Shown: positions 47,542 to 56,534 of the stretch, in pieces | Numbering within the stretch: position 1 is the stretch's first letter | How the letters are laid out: each line of letters begins with the position of its first letter | Assembly: GCA_016710585.1 (NCBI GenBank) | Contig: JADJVN010000018.1 | Span: 46,001 to 110,000 of the forward strand | Source of the DNA: Saprospiraceae bacterium | GTDB lineage: Bacteria > Bacteroidota > Bacteroidia > Chitinophagales > Saprospiraceae | Direction: 5' to 3' | DNA: 64,000 bases | Program-made: the position numbers and the translations under genes | Notes under the pieces: model-generated | What the model was told of the DNA's origin: nothing | Databases searched by the model: none | What the model saw: the letters and a program-made list of their open reading frames with translations, nothing else

Positions 47542-48942
47542 ATGCTCAAGAAAACGACGAAGCAAGACCAAACTCTTAATAAACTAATAGCCGACTTTGA
47601 GGTATTAGGAAATATAAGCCCACAGCTTCGTACCGAAAAATCTTATGTAAAACTTATTCAATATTATGAAAAACACAGAGTGTTTGAGAAAGCTATTGAA
47701 GTAAGTGAAATAGCTATTCATAATTATCCATATAGAGTTGATTTATATTTGTTGAAGGCAAAGTCTTTATTGTCCTTAGGCAAACCAAATGAAGTTTTGG
47801 ATGTATTATTTACCGCACATCAGATTGCTCCTTACGAAACTGAGATCCAGCTCATCAAAGCTAAAGCATTTTGTCTGATCGGAAGATCATTAGAAGCATT
47901 GCAAATCATTGATGAGGTCAAGTACTTCTCTCATAAAACCGAACGATTAGAAATTTTATTAGTTGAAGCTTTTATCCAAGGATCCATGAAAGATTATGAT
48001 AAGATGTTTTTTATTCTACAAGAAGCCCTAAGAATCAATCCAAACAATTTAGAAGCACTAGAACAAATTTGGGTCAGTGTTGAGATTTCAAAAAGATTTG
48101 AAGAAAGTATCAAACTTCATAAAGAACTCATCGACCAAAATCCATACTCTTCACTTGCTTGGTATAATTTAGGCCACGCCTATTCTTGTATCGGTGAATA
48201 TAAAGAAGCCGTTGATGCTTTAGAATATTCATACTTGATCAATCCCAAATTTGAACAGGGATATCTCGATGCTGGTGAGTTATTCATGCAAATGCATGAC
48301 TATAATAAAGCGCTACAATGCTTCCTAGATGTCAATGAAATATTTGGTATCGATCCAGATGTTACTGTGCAGATTGCAGAGTGCTTTATTAAACTAGACA
48401 GACATCAAGAAGCAAAATACCATTTACTTAGAGCCATAGACATTGAGCCTTATAATGAAGAATTATATTTTTATTTAGGGGAGTGTTATGCAAGAGAAGA
48501 AAATTGGGATAAAGCATTGAGATACTATCTGGAATCATTGGAACTCGATGACTATAGAGAAGAATTTCATTTTGGGATTGCTATAGCTTATGAAAAATTG
48601 GGCCAACTTAAAAAATCAGAAACCCATTATCGCAAAGCTGCGTCATGTGGTTGTGAATTGAGTTATTATTGGGCTAAATACATTACTTTTTTACTTCAGC
48701 AGAGGAATCTAGAAAAAGCAGAGAAAGTAATCCAAAGAGCAGAGAAAAAGTCTTTTGGTGCTGATATTTTATTTACCAAATCTGCTTATAAATTTATATT
48801 GAATGAAGAAGATGAAGCAATGGATATTCTGCGTGAAGCACTAGAAGAAGATTCAAAGCAAATTAATTTTCTAAAAGATATTTTGCCTAATATTCTATTA
48901 GACAAAAACATCAATGCAATGGTCAAATATTATAAAAATTGA
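47542..48942 (+). CDS. Tetratricopeptide-repeat protein
   Basis: A 466-residue all-helical protein without signal peptide or membrane segment, built of about nine to eleven TPR units (for example FEKAIEVSEIAIHNYPYRVD, SLAWYNLGHAYSCIGEYKEA, EELYFYLGECYAREENWDKA, EEFHFGIAIAYEKLGQLKKS). TPR proteins act as scaffolds for other proteins; the partner is unknown. Widely kept in Bacteroidota as a single gene. Intact, with a terminator-like hairpin downstream. Confidence 0.9.
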   Translation: MLKKTTKQDQTLNKLIADFEVLGNISPQLRTEKSYVKLIQYYEKHRVFEKAIEVSEIAIHNYPYRVDLYLLKAKSLLSLGKPNEVLDVLFTAHQIAPYETEIQLIKAKAFCLIGRSLEALQIIDEVKYFSHKTERLEILLVEAFIQGSMKDYDKMFFILQEALRINPNNLEALEQIWVSVEISKRFEESIKLHKELIDQNPYSSLAWYNLGHAYSCIGEYKEAVDALEYSYLINPKFEQGYLDAGELFMQMHDYNKALQCFLDVNEIFGIDPDVTVQIAECFIKLDRHQEAKYHLLRAIDIEPYNEELYFYLGECYAREENWDKALRYYLESLELDDYREEFHFGIAIAYEKLGQLKKSETHYRKAASCGCELSYYWAKYITFLLQQRNLEKAEKVIQRAEKKSFGADILFTKSAYKFILNEEDEAMDILREALEEDSKQINFLKDILPNILLDKNINAMVKYYKN

Positions 48943-48971
48943 TATATTATCTAGCTAATTTTTAAACTATC

Positions 48972-49005
48972 AAAGGGGATCAAAATTATTTTTTATCCCC
49001 TTTAT
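48972..49005 (+). terminator. Probable terminator after the TPR gene
   Basis: AAAGGGGAT (48972-48980) and ATCCCCTTT (48995-49003) form a nine-pair stem with an AT-rich 14-base loop that can pair further (AAAA with TTTT). The trailing T run is short. Confidence 0.7.
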
Positions 49006-49130
49006 TATTTATTCTCCATATTTTACACTAAGTTTAAGCCAAAATTACTATTGATCATGGTAATCAAATTTTTGATTTAATTTTTTTGAACCATGTTCAA
49101 TCCAAATTATTCATAAATAAAATATGATTT

Positions 49131-49664
49131 ATGGCAGCAAAGAGACCTTTCAATATACACAAATGGATAGCAGAACATCGTTCAGAGCTAAAACCACCAG
49201 TAGGCAATAGAAATTTAGCGCCTGAAGCCGAAGACTTTATTGTTATGGTGGTTGCAGGTCCAAATGCAAGGAAGGATTATCATTACAATGAAACTGAAGA
49301 ATGGTTCTATCAAATAGAAGGTGATATCAATGTAAGGATACAAGAAGATGGCAAACCTGTAGATATTCCTATCAAAGAAGGGGAGATCTTTTTACTTCCT
49401 GCCAGAACTCCTCATTCACCTATGAGGCCAGAGGGCACCATTGGTCTCGTCATCGAAGCCAAAAGAAGTGTTGCGGAAAAAGATGGGCTGTTATGGTTTT
49501 GTGATAATTGTAATGAAAAATTACATGAAAGCTACTTTCCACTGACCAATATAGAAAAAGATTTTTTACCTCGGTTCAAAGAATATTATAGCTCTGTCGA
49601 GATGCGCACCTGTAAAAAATGTGGCACAGTCATGGAAGCCGACAAACGATTTATAGATTCATGA
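49131..49664 (+). CDS. 3-Hydroxyanthranilate 3,4-dioxygenase
   Basis: Ring-opening iron(II) enzyme of the kynurenine pathway, acting on 3-hydroxyanthranilate on the way to quinolinate or tryptophan breakdown. The 177-residue cupin keeps all iron ligands at the positions of the studied Cupriavidus enzyme: His51 and Glu57 in DYHYNETEEW, and His95 in PARTPHSP; the substrate arginines Arg47 and Arg99 are also there. The C-terminal rubredoxin-like site is complete (Cys124/127 and Cys161/164), as in bacterial members. The stop overlaps the next start (ATGA, 49661-49664). No other kynurenine-pathway gene is in the window. Confidence 0.95.
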   Translation: MAAKRPFNIHKWIAEHRSELKPPVGNRNLAPEAEDFIVMVVAGPNARKDYHYNETEEWFYQIEGDINVRIQEDGKPVDIPIKEGEIFLLPARTPHSPMRPEGTIGLVIEAKRSVAEKDGLLWFCDNCNEKLHESYFPLTNIEKDFLPRFKEYYSSVEMRTCKKCGTVMEADKRFIDS

Positions 49665-50440
49665 CAGAACTGAACAATAAAAAAGTTTATTTTCTATCCG
49701 ATTTTCATCTTGGCGTTCCTGCATTAAAAACATCTGAAGAAAGAGAAAAATCAATATGCCGATGCTTAGAATTCATGTCTAAAGATGCGCATAGCATTTT
49801 TTTAGTTGGAGATGTTTTTGATTTTTGGTTCGACTATAAGAAAGTGATTCCACGCGGATTTATTAGGATTTTTGCTCAATTGCAAAGCCTTAGAGATAAA
49901 AATATACATGTGTATTTTTTTAAAGGAAATCATGATCTCTGGATGTTTGATTATTTTCAAAAAGAACTCCAGATTCCTATATTCAGTGAAGCTCAAACAT
50001 TTGAATTCAATCATAAAAAATTTTTGATTGGACATGGGGATGGTTTGGGCCCAGGTGATCATGGATATAAATTCATCAAGAAAATATTTACCTCACGATT
50101 ATGTCAATTTGCATTCCGGTGGATACATCCAGATATTGGAATATCCATCGCCCAATTTTTTTCAAATAAAAGTAGATATTCACAGGAATTAATTCAAGAT
50201 TATCTAGGTCCAGAAAAAGAATGGCTGGTCCAATATTGTGAAGACAAAATTAAAACTGAATATTTCGACTATTTAATCTTCGGACACAGACATCTCCCTA
50301 TTGATTATTTATTAAAAAATACAAAAAGTAGATATATCAATCTTGGGGATTGGTTGAGTTTCCAAAGTTACGCTGTCTTTGATGGCGAAAATCTCCAGAT
50401 TCAATTTTTTGAAAATGAAAATGGAAAAATTTATAAATAA
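49661..50440 (+). CDS. lpxH: UDP-2,3-diacylglucosamine diphosphatase (LpxH-like)
   Basis: Membrane-associated metallophosphoesterase that splits UDP-diacylglucosamine to lipid X in lipid A synthesis. The 259-residue protein has all motifs of the calcineurin-like fold: YFLSDFHLG, LVGDVFDFWFDYK, FFKGNHDLWMFDY, LIGHGDGLGPGDHG and IFGHRHLPIDY, each giving metal ligands. ATG 49661 is preferred because it overlaps the preceding stop; a longer frame from 49619 would run inside the dioxygenase gene. It is co-transcribed with the dioxygenase by overlap, although the pathways differ. Confidence 0.92.
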   Translation: MTELNNKKVYFLSDFHLGVPALKTSEEREKSICRCLEFMSKDAHSIFLVGDVFDFWFDYKKVIPRGFIRIFAQLQSLRDKNIHVYFFKGNHDLWMFDYFQKELQIPIFSEAQTFEFNHKKFLIGHGDGLGPGDHGYKFIKKIFTSRLCQFAFRWIHPDIGISIAQFFSNKSRYSQELIQDYLGPEKEWLVQYCEDKIKTEYFDYLIFGHRHLPIDYLLKNTKSRYINLGDWLSFQSYAVFDGENLQIQFFENENGKIYK

Positions 50441-50490
50441 AAATAATTCAAATAGCACTTGAATTACAAGACAATAATTGCAATTAAAAT

Positions 50491-50498
50491 TATCTTTG
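50491..50498 (+). promoter_or_regulatory. -7 promoter box of the biotin carrier gene
   Basis: TATCTTTG, 18 bases before ATG 50517. It lies inside the longer frame that opens at 50478, so the shorter start is favoured. Confidence 0.55.
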
Positions 50499-50516
50499 TT
50501 TGACAAATTAAAATCA

Positions 50517-50993
50517 ATGGCATATCAACTGAGCTCAGGAAAAACAGTAAAGCACATAGAAGCAGAATCGCTTAGCGAATACGATATCAGAAAGTTAGGA
50601 GAAAATAAATATCATATCATCTATAAAGGCAATTCTTATAATGTTTGTGTTTCAGATCTCGACATCAAGAGAGGCAAATGTGAGGTATTCATCAACCAAA
50701 AAAAGTATACTGTAAAAATTGAAACCGAACTAGAGCAAAAGATCGCTACACTTGGGATGAATAAGACTAAGAAAAAAACAGAAGATATCCTGCAGGCTCC
50801 CATGCCAGGATTGGTACTGAGGACGCTAGTGTCTGTTGGTGCCTCTGTTTCTAAAGGTGAACCACTGTTAGTTTTGGAAGCTATGAAAATGGAGAATGTG
50901 ATGAAATGCCCACATGATGGAATAATAAAAAACGTCTTTGTAAATGCATTAGACAAAGTGGAAAAAGGTCAAAAATTAATCGAATTTGAATAA
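50517..50993 (+). CDS. Biotin carboxyl carrier protein (acyl-CoA carboxylase type)
   Basis: A 158-residue biotin carrier starting at ATG 50517 (MAYQLSSGKTV). The C-terminal 75 residues form the biotinyl domain, with APMPGLVLRTLVSVGASVSK and the biotinylation motif EAMKMEN, in which the Lys carries biotin. The N-terminal part resembles the linker region of propionyl- or methylcrotonyl-CoA carboxylase carriers. No carboxylase subunit is adjacent, so its partners are encoded elsewhere. Confidence 0.9.
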   Translation: MAYQLSSGKTVKHIEAESLSEYDIRKLGENKYHIIYKGNSYNVCVSDLDIKRGKCEVFINQKKYTVKIETELEQKIATLGMNKTKKKTEDILQAPMPGLVLRTLVSVGASVSKGEPLLVLEAMKMENVMKCPHDGIIKNVFVNALDKVEKGQKLIEFE

Positions 50994-51027
50994 ACCCACA
51001 TCAAATTAATAGACCTCACTATACCAT

Positions 51028-51079
51028 CGATTGTCGAAGATTTCAAATCGATTAATTGCACTATGAATTTATAATTCAC
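51028..51079. repeat. Dispersed 52-bp repeat, copy 1
   Basis: Begins CGATTGTCGAAG and carries TTTCAAATCGAT, AATTGCAC and an ATGAATTT...AATTCA palindrome. Aligned with copy 2 at 55238-55289 it differs at about five positions. The inner part folds (CGATT...AATCG and TGAATT...AATTCA are inverted). It lies between two genes, just before the sigma-factor operon. Confidence 0.85.
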
Positions 51080-51190
51080 AAATTAAATCAAAGCTGTTAA
51101 ATCAAAGATTTGCACATCTGCAAATTAATTTTAAGCAATACCCAACCTTTAGCTTGATTATACCTGTCTATGAGGTATAAAACAAAAATT

Positions 51191-52441
51191 ATGAAACAGA
51201 AAATTAAATTAATTTATTATTTTGCAATACTGTCAGTAGTACTGAGTTCTTGCCTCAAAGATGAATGTACACAAACCCAAACATTTACACAGTACAATCC
51301 CATTTATAAGTCTTTAACACAGATTAGATCAGAGTTTAATGTACAAGCTGCAAGGCCAATTCAAGAAAATGGAAAAATATACATCTACAAAGATTATTTA
51401 CTCATCAATGAGCCAAAACTGGGAATACACATCTTTGATAATACAGATCAAAAAAATCCAAAAGCTTTGTGCTTTCTATTTATTCCAGGTAATGTAGACC
51501 TTGCGGTTCGCAATGACATTCTTTATGCTGATAATTATATTGACTTAATATCCATAGACATTTCCAATCCTAGAATTCCAAAGTTAATTTGTAGGAATGA
51601 AAACCTTTTTAGTCCTTTAGGAATAGATCCAACAAGAGGAATTTTTGTAGATTATGAAAAAACTCGCCTTACAAGAACTTTAAGCTGCTCTGATCCAAAT
51701 TTTGGAAGAGGCTGGTTTACGGAAGGTGACATTTTTTTTGGTAATGGCTCCAAAAGCAATAATTCAGGTTCAGGAGGAAATGGAAATGTAGTAGGAACTG
51801 GTGGTTCGCAAGCTCGATTTACTATCACTGATGATTATCTTTATACTATCGATAATTTTAATTTATACTCCTTTTCATTGACTGGAAAATGCCCTGAACT
51901 ATTGTTCAAAAACACTATTTCGTGGGACATAGAAACCATTTATCCTTATGAGGGAAAATTATTTATTGGATCGCAATCAGGGATCTATATTTTTGAACTG
52001 ATGAATCCAGCTCAACCAACTTACGCAGGAGAACTTAAGCATATCCGTACTTGTGATCCTGTAGTAACCGAAGGAAATATAGCCTATGTCTCTCTTCATG
52101 GAGGAAGCCCATGTGGTGGATACTCCAACCAACTGGACATTGTAGATGTATCCAATATTTATAACCCAGTCCTCCTTAAAACGTATGCTATGAAATCGCC
52201 AACTGGCTTGGCTATATATGAAAACAAATTGTATTTGTGTGATGATGGTATTAAACTCTTTGATGCAAGTAAACCAATGGATTTACAATTAAAGTCTAGA
52301 ATTCAAAATATCTCTGCATACGATGTCATCTATATGGCAGATTTGAAATCAATCTTAATATCAGCAGAAAATGGAATCTACCAGTACAATGTTTCAAACA
52401 TTGATCAACCAAACTTTATCAGTAAAATAAATGTACAATAA
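51191..52441 (+). CDS. LVIVD-repeat lipoprotein
   Basis: A 416-residue lipoprotein starting at ATG 51191 (MKQKIKLIYYFAILSVVLSS, lipid Cys21; the Met 21 bases upstream would give a less usual signal). The mature part is a propeller of LVIVD-like units: YIYKDYLLINEPKLGIHIFD, NQLDIVDVSNIYNPVLLK, LYLCDDGIKLFDASKPMDL. Such proteins sit on the outer membrane surface; function unknown. The start of the next gene shares one base with its stop. First gene of a probable operon. Confidence 0.85.
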   Translation: MKQKIKLIYYFAILSVVLSSCLKDECTQTQTFTQYNPIYKSLTQIRSEFNVQAARPIQENGKIYIYKDYLLINEPKLGIHIFDNTDQKNPKALCFLFIPGNVDLAVRNDILYADNYIDLISIDISNPRIPKLICRNENLFSPLGIDPTRGIFVDYEKTRLTRTLSCSDPNFGRGWFTEGDIFFGNGSKSNNSGSGGNGNVVGTGGSQARFTITDDYLYTIDNFNLYSFSLTGKCPELLFKNTISWDIETIYPYEGKLFIGSQSGIYIFELMNPAQPTYAGELKHIRTCDPVVTEGNIAYVSLHGGSPCGGYSNQLDIVDVSNIYNPVLLKTYAMKSPTGLAIYENKLYLCDDGIKLFDASKPMDLQLKSRIQNISAYDVIYMADLKSILISAENGIYQYNVSNIDQPNFISKINVQ

Positions 52442-53187
52442 TGAGCAGGATCATAATTTTTTTTCTAAGTATTTGCTTCATGTGCTACAATGTTCAAGCT
52501 CAAGAAAGCCATACTGATACAAGAACTAAAATTTATCTTCACAATGGATCAAAATGGATTGGACAAATTCAAAGCATTGATTCTGCTAATCTGTATCATG
52601 TTCTTACAAGTTCAGGATTATCTTTAACAATACCTGAATCAAATATTCGAAAAATAGAACAAGAACTTGTCCATAGCAAAAGAAATAAAGAGTACAATTT
52701 TAAAGAAAAGGGATGGTATCAAATCACTAATGTTGCTCAATTAGTAGGTCGCGATGTCGATAACGAAAAAATCTATGGCTATGCTGTTCTGACTACTGCA
52801 GGATATATGTTTCATAGGTACTTCGGCGTCGGAATACAATCTGGTTATCTTTCCTATTCAGGATCTTATGACAATGTTATTCCATTGATGGGAGAAGTTC
52901 GATCTTATGTCTATGGTCAAAATATAGCTTATTATTTTGCATATGCCACAGGATATAATTTTGCATTAAAGGATAATAGCTTGGGTATATTGAAGGCTAA
53001 GGGAGGATGGTCTCAATATCCAAGTCTAGGAATTAGATGGTCTGGAAAAAAACATTTTAATATAACAACAGACGTAGGCTGTGTCTTTCAAAATGGACAT
53101 TATCAGATCGCTTCTTGGGGTGATACCTTGAATGACTATGATAGAATTTATAAAAGACTTATCTTTCGAATCGGAATCCAAATCTAA
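52441..53187 (+). CDS. Probable outer-membrane protein
   Basis: A 248-residue protein with a signal peptide (ending YNVQAQ). Residues about 30-70 (IYLHNGSKWIGQIQSIDS, LSLTIPESNIRKIEQ) resemble a small Sm-like beta domain seen N-terminal to Bacteroidota barrels; the rest has barrel-like aromatic strands (YFGVGIQSGYLSYSGSYD, YYFAYATGYNF, FRIGIQI at the end). It sits between the LVIVD lipoprotein and the sigma factor (3-base gap), suggesting a sensor or target in the same system. No recognised family. Confidence 0.78.
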   Translation: MSRIIIFFLSICFMCYNVQAQESHTDTRTKIYLHNGSKWIGQIQSIDSANLYHVLTSSGLSLTIPESNIRKIEQELVHSKRNKEYNFKEKGWYQITNVAQLVGRDVDNEKIYGYAVLTTAGYMFHRYFGVGIQSGYLSYSGSYDNVIPLMGEVRSYVYGQNIAYYFAYATGYNFALKDNSLGILKAKGGWSQYPSLGIRWSGKKHFNITTDVGCVFQNGHYQIASWGDTLNDYDRIYKRLIFRIGIQI

Positions 53188-53190
53188 ATA

Positions 53191-53754
53191 GTGCAAAAGC
53201 AAGACTATACAGAGGTAGAAATCGTTAATGGCTGTCTTCGCAATGAGAGAAAATGGCAAGAAAGGCTTTATCGTCAGTACTTCCGTACGATGTTTACAAT
53301 GTGTTGTATTTATGCCAATGATGATCAGGAAGCCATGGATTTATTGAATCATGGCTTTCTGCGCGTTTTCACTAAATTAAATCAATATGAATTCAAAGGC
53401 AGTCTCGAAGGTTGGATCAGAAAAGTGATTTATCATCAAATTATAAATATCATTAGCACTGATCAAAAGAGAAAACAAACAGTTCCCCTTGAGACCCATC
53501 ATGAATATATAAGTACTCACACGATCGATCCTACAGATATAGAATATTATAAAAATTTATTAGATCAAATTCCTCCAGCAAGTGCGAGAGTCTTCAGTTT
53601 ATTTGCTGAGCAAGGATATTCTCATCAAGAGATTGCAGACCAGCTTAATATCAGCTCAGGAACTTCAAAATGGCATCTTGCCAATGCCAGAACCTTATTA
53701 CAACAATTAATTAAAAAAGACCATGAAACATATACCATCACAACAGGAAGATAA
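53191..53754 (+). CDS. ECF-family RNA polymerase sigma factor
   Basis: A 187-residue sigma-70 factor of the ECF group, GTG start at 53191. Region 2 spans about residues 20-90 (ERLYRQYFRTMFTMCCIYAN, MDLLNHGFLRVFTKL, WIRKVIYHQIINII) and region 4 about residues 120-180 (QIPPASARVFSLFAEQGYSHQEIADQLNIS with the helix-turn-helix SGTSKWHLANAR). Its end overlaps the next gene by 32 bases, the usual layout for a sigma factor and its regulator. Targets cannot be read here. Confidence 0.92.
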   Translation: MQKQDYTEVEIVNGCLRNERKWQERLYRQYFRTMFTMCCIYANDDQEAMDLLNHGFLRVFTKLNQYEFKGSLEGWIRKVIYHQIINIISTDQKRKQTVPLETHHEYISTHTIDPTDIEYYKNLLDQIPPASARVFSLFAEQGYSHQEIADQLNISSGTSKWHLANARTLLQQLIKKDHETYTITTGR

Positions 53755-55045
53755 AGCTTGGGAAAAAATGCAGATTATGCTAGATCAGCACTTACCTGTC
53801 AAAAAAAAGAATAACAATCGCTGGATTATACTTTTCTTTTTTGGGATGGCTTTACTTAGTTTGGGATATTATTGGAATAAAAATTATAATCAATCTGACA
53901 CGCAGGTATTTGCGATTAATGATTCAAAAGATTCGAAGCAAAATCATAACATATCTCAAACTGAAATTTGTCCTGAAAATACAAATGTCAATAATAAAAT
54001 AAATGACCAAATCATCGATCATAGAGTTGTAATTTCAAATAAAAATTCTACAAGAAAAAATATAAATTCTGAGATTTCGAATAAACAATATTCTAGTGAA
54101 AGTTCAAAAAAAGAAATTGCTGTAAATTCAAATTTGTTTATTAAAAAAGCACTCGAATCAAGTAACAACATTTCAGATTTTATCGCAACATCAGATCTCA
54201 ATTTAAATTCTAAATCAGAAGTCAATGTATCTGAAAATAGATCGAACGAGATAGTTGAAAAATTAATTATTCCAGCTTGTACTTCTATAAAATATGAGAA
54301 CAAGCCATTTGAAAATAATTTAATAGATTCAGTTCAATATCAATATACTGAAAGTCTAGTGGCGACCAAGAAAAAAATGAATACTAGTTTCCTTGTTCGT
54401 CCTTTGATCGGAAGCAATATAATATTTCACAATCAAAAAATCAATACTTTCGCGGGATGCCAAATAGATTGGAATATTAATAATAGAAACAGTCTAATTT
54501 TTGGGGCAGCAATGAGTTATCAAAGAGGTAACTATATCTACGAAACCATATCATCAGTATATACCACAAATGAATTATTATCACAATCAAAATCAAAAAA
54601 TGAATTAAGTAATTTTGATAATAAATCATCGAATACAACAGCAGAGAATAGCAGTATAATTTCAAATATATCAACACAACAATATGACCTCTTACTACCT
54701 ATCGGTTACCAATATAAAATCAATAAAAAACTGAAACTAGGTATTGAAATCATTTCCCAACTAAATTTCAATTACTTTATTGCCAAGTCGAAAGATTATC
54801 AAATTTCTATTCTGAATTCTGATTATGAAATTAATAGTTTAAGACCTATACATTTCATTTTTAGTCCAAGCTTGAGCTACAATTTTTTGAAGCGCTTTGA
54901 AATCAAAGCCAGGTTAGGATCAGAATTTATTTATCCTAACCAACGAAAACTATCTTTTAGTGCAAGTTCCAATCCTACTAACGATATAAATGTCATCCCA
55001 AGAATTGGGTCAATGGGAGGTATTCAATTACTTTATAAGCTTTAA
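53723..55045 (+). CDS. Membrane-anchored protein with anti-sigma-like N-terminus and barrel-like C-terminus
   Basis: A 440-residue protein with no signal peptide. A short cytoplasmic head (KAWEKMQIMLDQHLPVKKK) leads to one membrane helix (WIILFFFGMALLSLGYYW, about residues 33-50), then a low-complexity Asn/Ser-rich stretch to about residue 200, and a C-terminal part with OMP-like strands (FLVRPLIGSNIIFHNQ, FAGCQIDWNINNRNSLIFGA, LGIEIISQLNFNYFIA, KARLGSEFIYP). Position behind the sigma factor and the head suggest an anti-sigma role, but no known anti-sigma motif is matched. This head-plus-barrel layout is known only as hypothetical proteins to me. Confidence 0.72.
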   Translation: MKHIPSQQEDKAWEKMQIMLDQHLPVKKKNNNRWIILFFFGMALLSLGYYWNKNYNQSDTQVFAINDSKDSKQNHNISQTEICPENTNVNNKINDQIIDHRVVISNKNSTRKNINSEISNKQYSSESSKKEIAVNSNLFIKKALESSNNISDFIATSDLNLNSKSEVNVSENRSNEIVEKLIIPACTSIKYENKPFENNLIDSVQYQYTESLVATKKKMNTSFLVRPLIGSNIIFHNQKINTFAGCQIDWNINNRNSLIFGAAMSYQRGNYIYETISSVYTTNELLSQSKSKNELSNFDNKSSNTTAENSSIISNISTQQYDLLLPIGYQYKINKKLKLGIEIISQLNFNYFIAKSKDYQISILNSDYEINSLRPIHFIFSPSLSYNFLKRFEIKARLGSEFIYPNQRKLSFSASSNPTNDINVIPRIGSMGGIQLLYKL

Positions 55046-55237
55046 AAAATAGAAATTCCGGATGCTTGATTTAGTACATCTAGAAATTTATCGACAATGA
55101 ATAAAGTGATAAATTTGATGTTATGTAGTCCATTGATAGTATTACAAGAGAAAATAGTTCTATGGATGTAGAATGTGATATAAAAGATAAAAAATAAACT
55201 GCAACAAACTCAAGAAATCTAGTATTTTTTACAAATT

Positions 55238-55289
55238 CGATTGTCGAAGTTTTCAAATCGATAAATTGCACCATGAATTTTAAATTCAA
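55238..55289. repeat. Dispersed 52-bp repeat, copy 2
   Basis: CGATTGTCGAAG-t-TTTCAAATCGAT-a-AATTGCAC and ATGAATTT...AATTCA, about 90 percent identical to the copy at 51028-51079 and in the same orientation. The two copies bracket the four-gene sigma-factor operon (4.2 kb between them). Confidence 0.85.
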
Positions 55290-55349
55290 GAAAAAATTAC
55301 AAATAAACACTATTGATCTTTTAGAAATCATTAATTTGTCTTTATCAAT

Positions 55350-56534
55350 TCAATTAGTTTTTAAAAATGATCTAATTTTTTGCTTAACTTTAAAATCATT
55401 TTCGTGCTTCAAGATTCTGCTTAGCTTATCTTTATCATCCTCAGAATTAATCGAAATCATCCCATTTAATACTTTAAATTTACATTCTTCTTTCTTACTA
55501 TGCTCAAGGACATAGAATCCAACTTTATTACATATAAATTTTGATCTCTGATCAAAAGGTTGAAAAATACCATACTTCCATTTTTCATAACTACAGTCTT
55601 TAGAAACTTCTTTTGCATAAGCAATAATAAGTTCTGGATTGGCATATTGATATAGCAATTTTTCAAAAAATTTACCTCCTTGATCGTATCTTAAAACGTC
55701 ATATGATAATATTTTATTAAGTCTATTTGTATCTTTGAGCTCATTTGTTGTTGTTAAAATACTCAAAAGATCGAAATTGAATTCATCTTTTCCTATTAGT
55801 TTACTCTCGACTAAAAAATCTGATTTTTCTAAATCATCAAATATATATTTTTCATAGTTAATAAAATTTTCTGATAGTAGATTCATCGATTCTAAAACTA
55901 ATAACCTGCCAAAATTATTATTATAGATTTTTGGAAACAAAGATAGTACACTATCTATTACTTGTATTCTATATAATTGACTTGTATCAAACTCACTATA
56001 CCAAAATGGTTTTTCCCCATTTGGGAAGTTGAATTTCTCTCTTTTAAATGCATCAAATCGATCTTGAAAAGTCGATAAAATTATCTGGCTTTTCAAATAT
56101 TCATATTTCGCATTTATACTCCACCCTAATTTTGACATCTCAAATTCTACAAAAGTCATACGGAAAGAAACTAATAAATTTTTGTATTTTTCAAAATTAA
56201 TGCCCATACTACTATATGCTTGATTCCAATTAATTCGATGTATAGGCCAGTATAAAAAGTATTTTTGTTCAAGAATGCCGATAGAATCATAGTTTTTATT
56301 CATTCGAATCAGTTTCAATAAATCACAAATTTGCTCAGGGTTTACTTGAATTTGATCTCCATATAAATAATTATATTCTAATGACCCGTTTTGAAATGAG
56401 TCTATAAGGATCTTAGTTTTGTTGTGATTTTGGATGCTTAAATCTAATTGATCAAATATTTGAGAATATTGACTATTCAATTTTGGCAACAACCAAATCA
56501 ACATTAAGGTAATTAGAAAACTATTTTTTTTCAT
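55350..56534 (-). CDS. Secreted protein of unknown function
   Basis: A 394-residue protein starting at ATG 56534 (MKKNSFLITLMLIWLLPKLNS, signal peptide), so that start and upstream stop overlap as ATGA. The body is mostly helical and charged (FRMTFVEFEMSKLGWSINAK, YEYLKSQIILSTFQDRFDAF, CSYEKWKYGIFQPFDQRS) and ends in a basic helix (FKVKQKIRSFLKTN). No domain is recognised and there is no T9SS sorting domain. Last gene of the adhesin operon. Confidence 0.72.
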   Translation of the reverse strand: MKKNSFLITLMLIWLLPKLNSQYSQIFDQLDLSIQNHNKTKILIDSFQNGSLEYNYLYGDQIQVNPEQICDLLKLIRMNKNYDSIGILEQKYFLYWPIHRINWNQAYSSMGINFEKYKNLLVSFRMTFVEFEMSKLGWSINAKYEYLKSQIILSTFQDRFDAFKREKFNFPNGEKPFWYSEFDTSQLYRIQVIDSVLSLFPKIYNNNFGRLLVLESMNLLSENFINYEKYIFDDLEKSDFLVESKLIGKDEFNFDLLSILTTTNELKDTNRLNKILSYDVLRYDQGGKFFEKLLYQYANPELIIAYAKEVSKDCSYEKWKYGIFQPFDQRSKFICNKVGFYVLEHSKKEECKFKVLNGMISINSEDDKDKLSRILKHENDFKVKQKIRSFLKTN

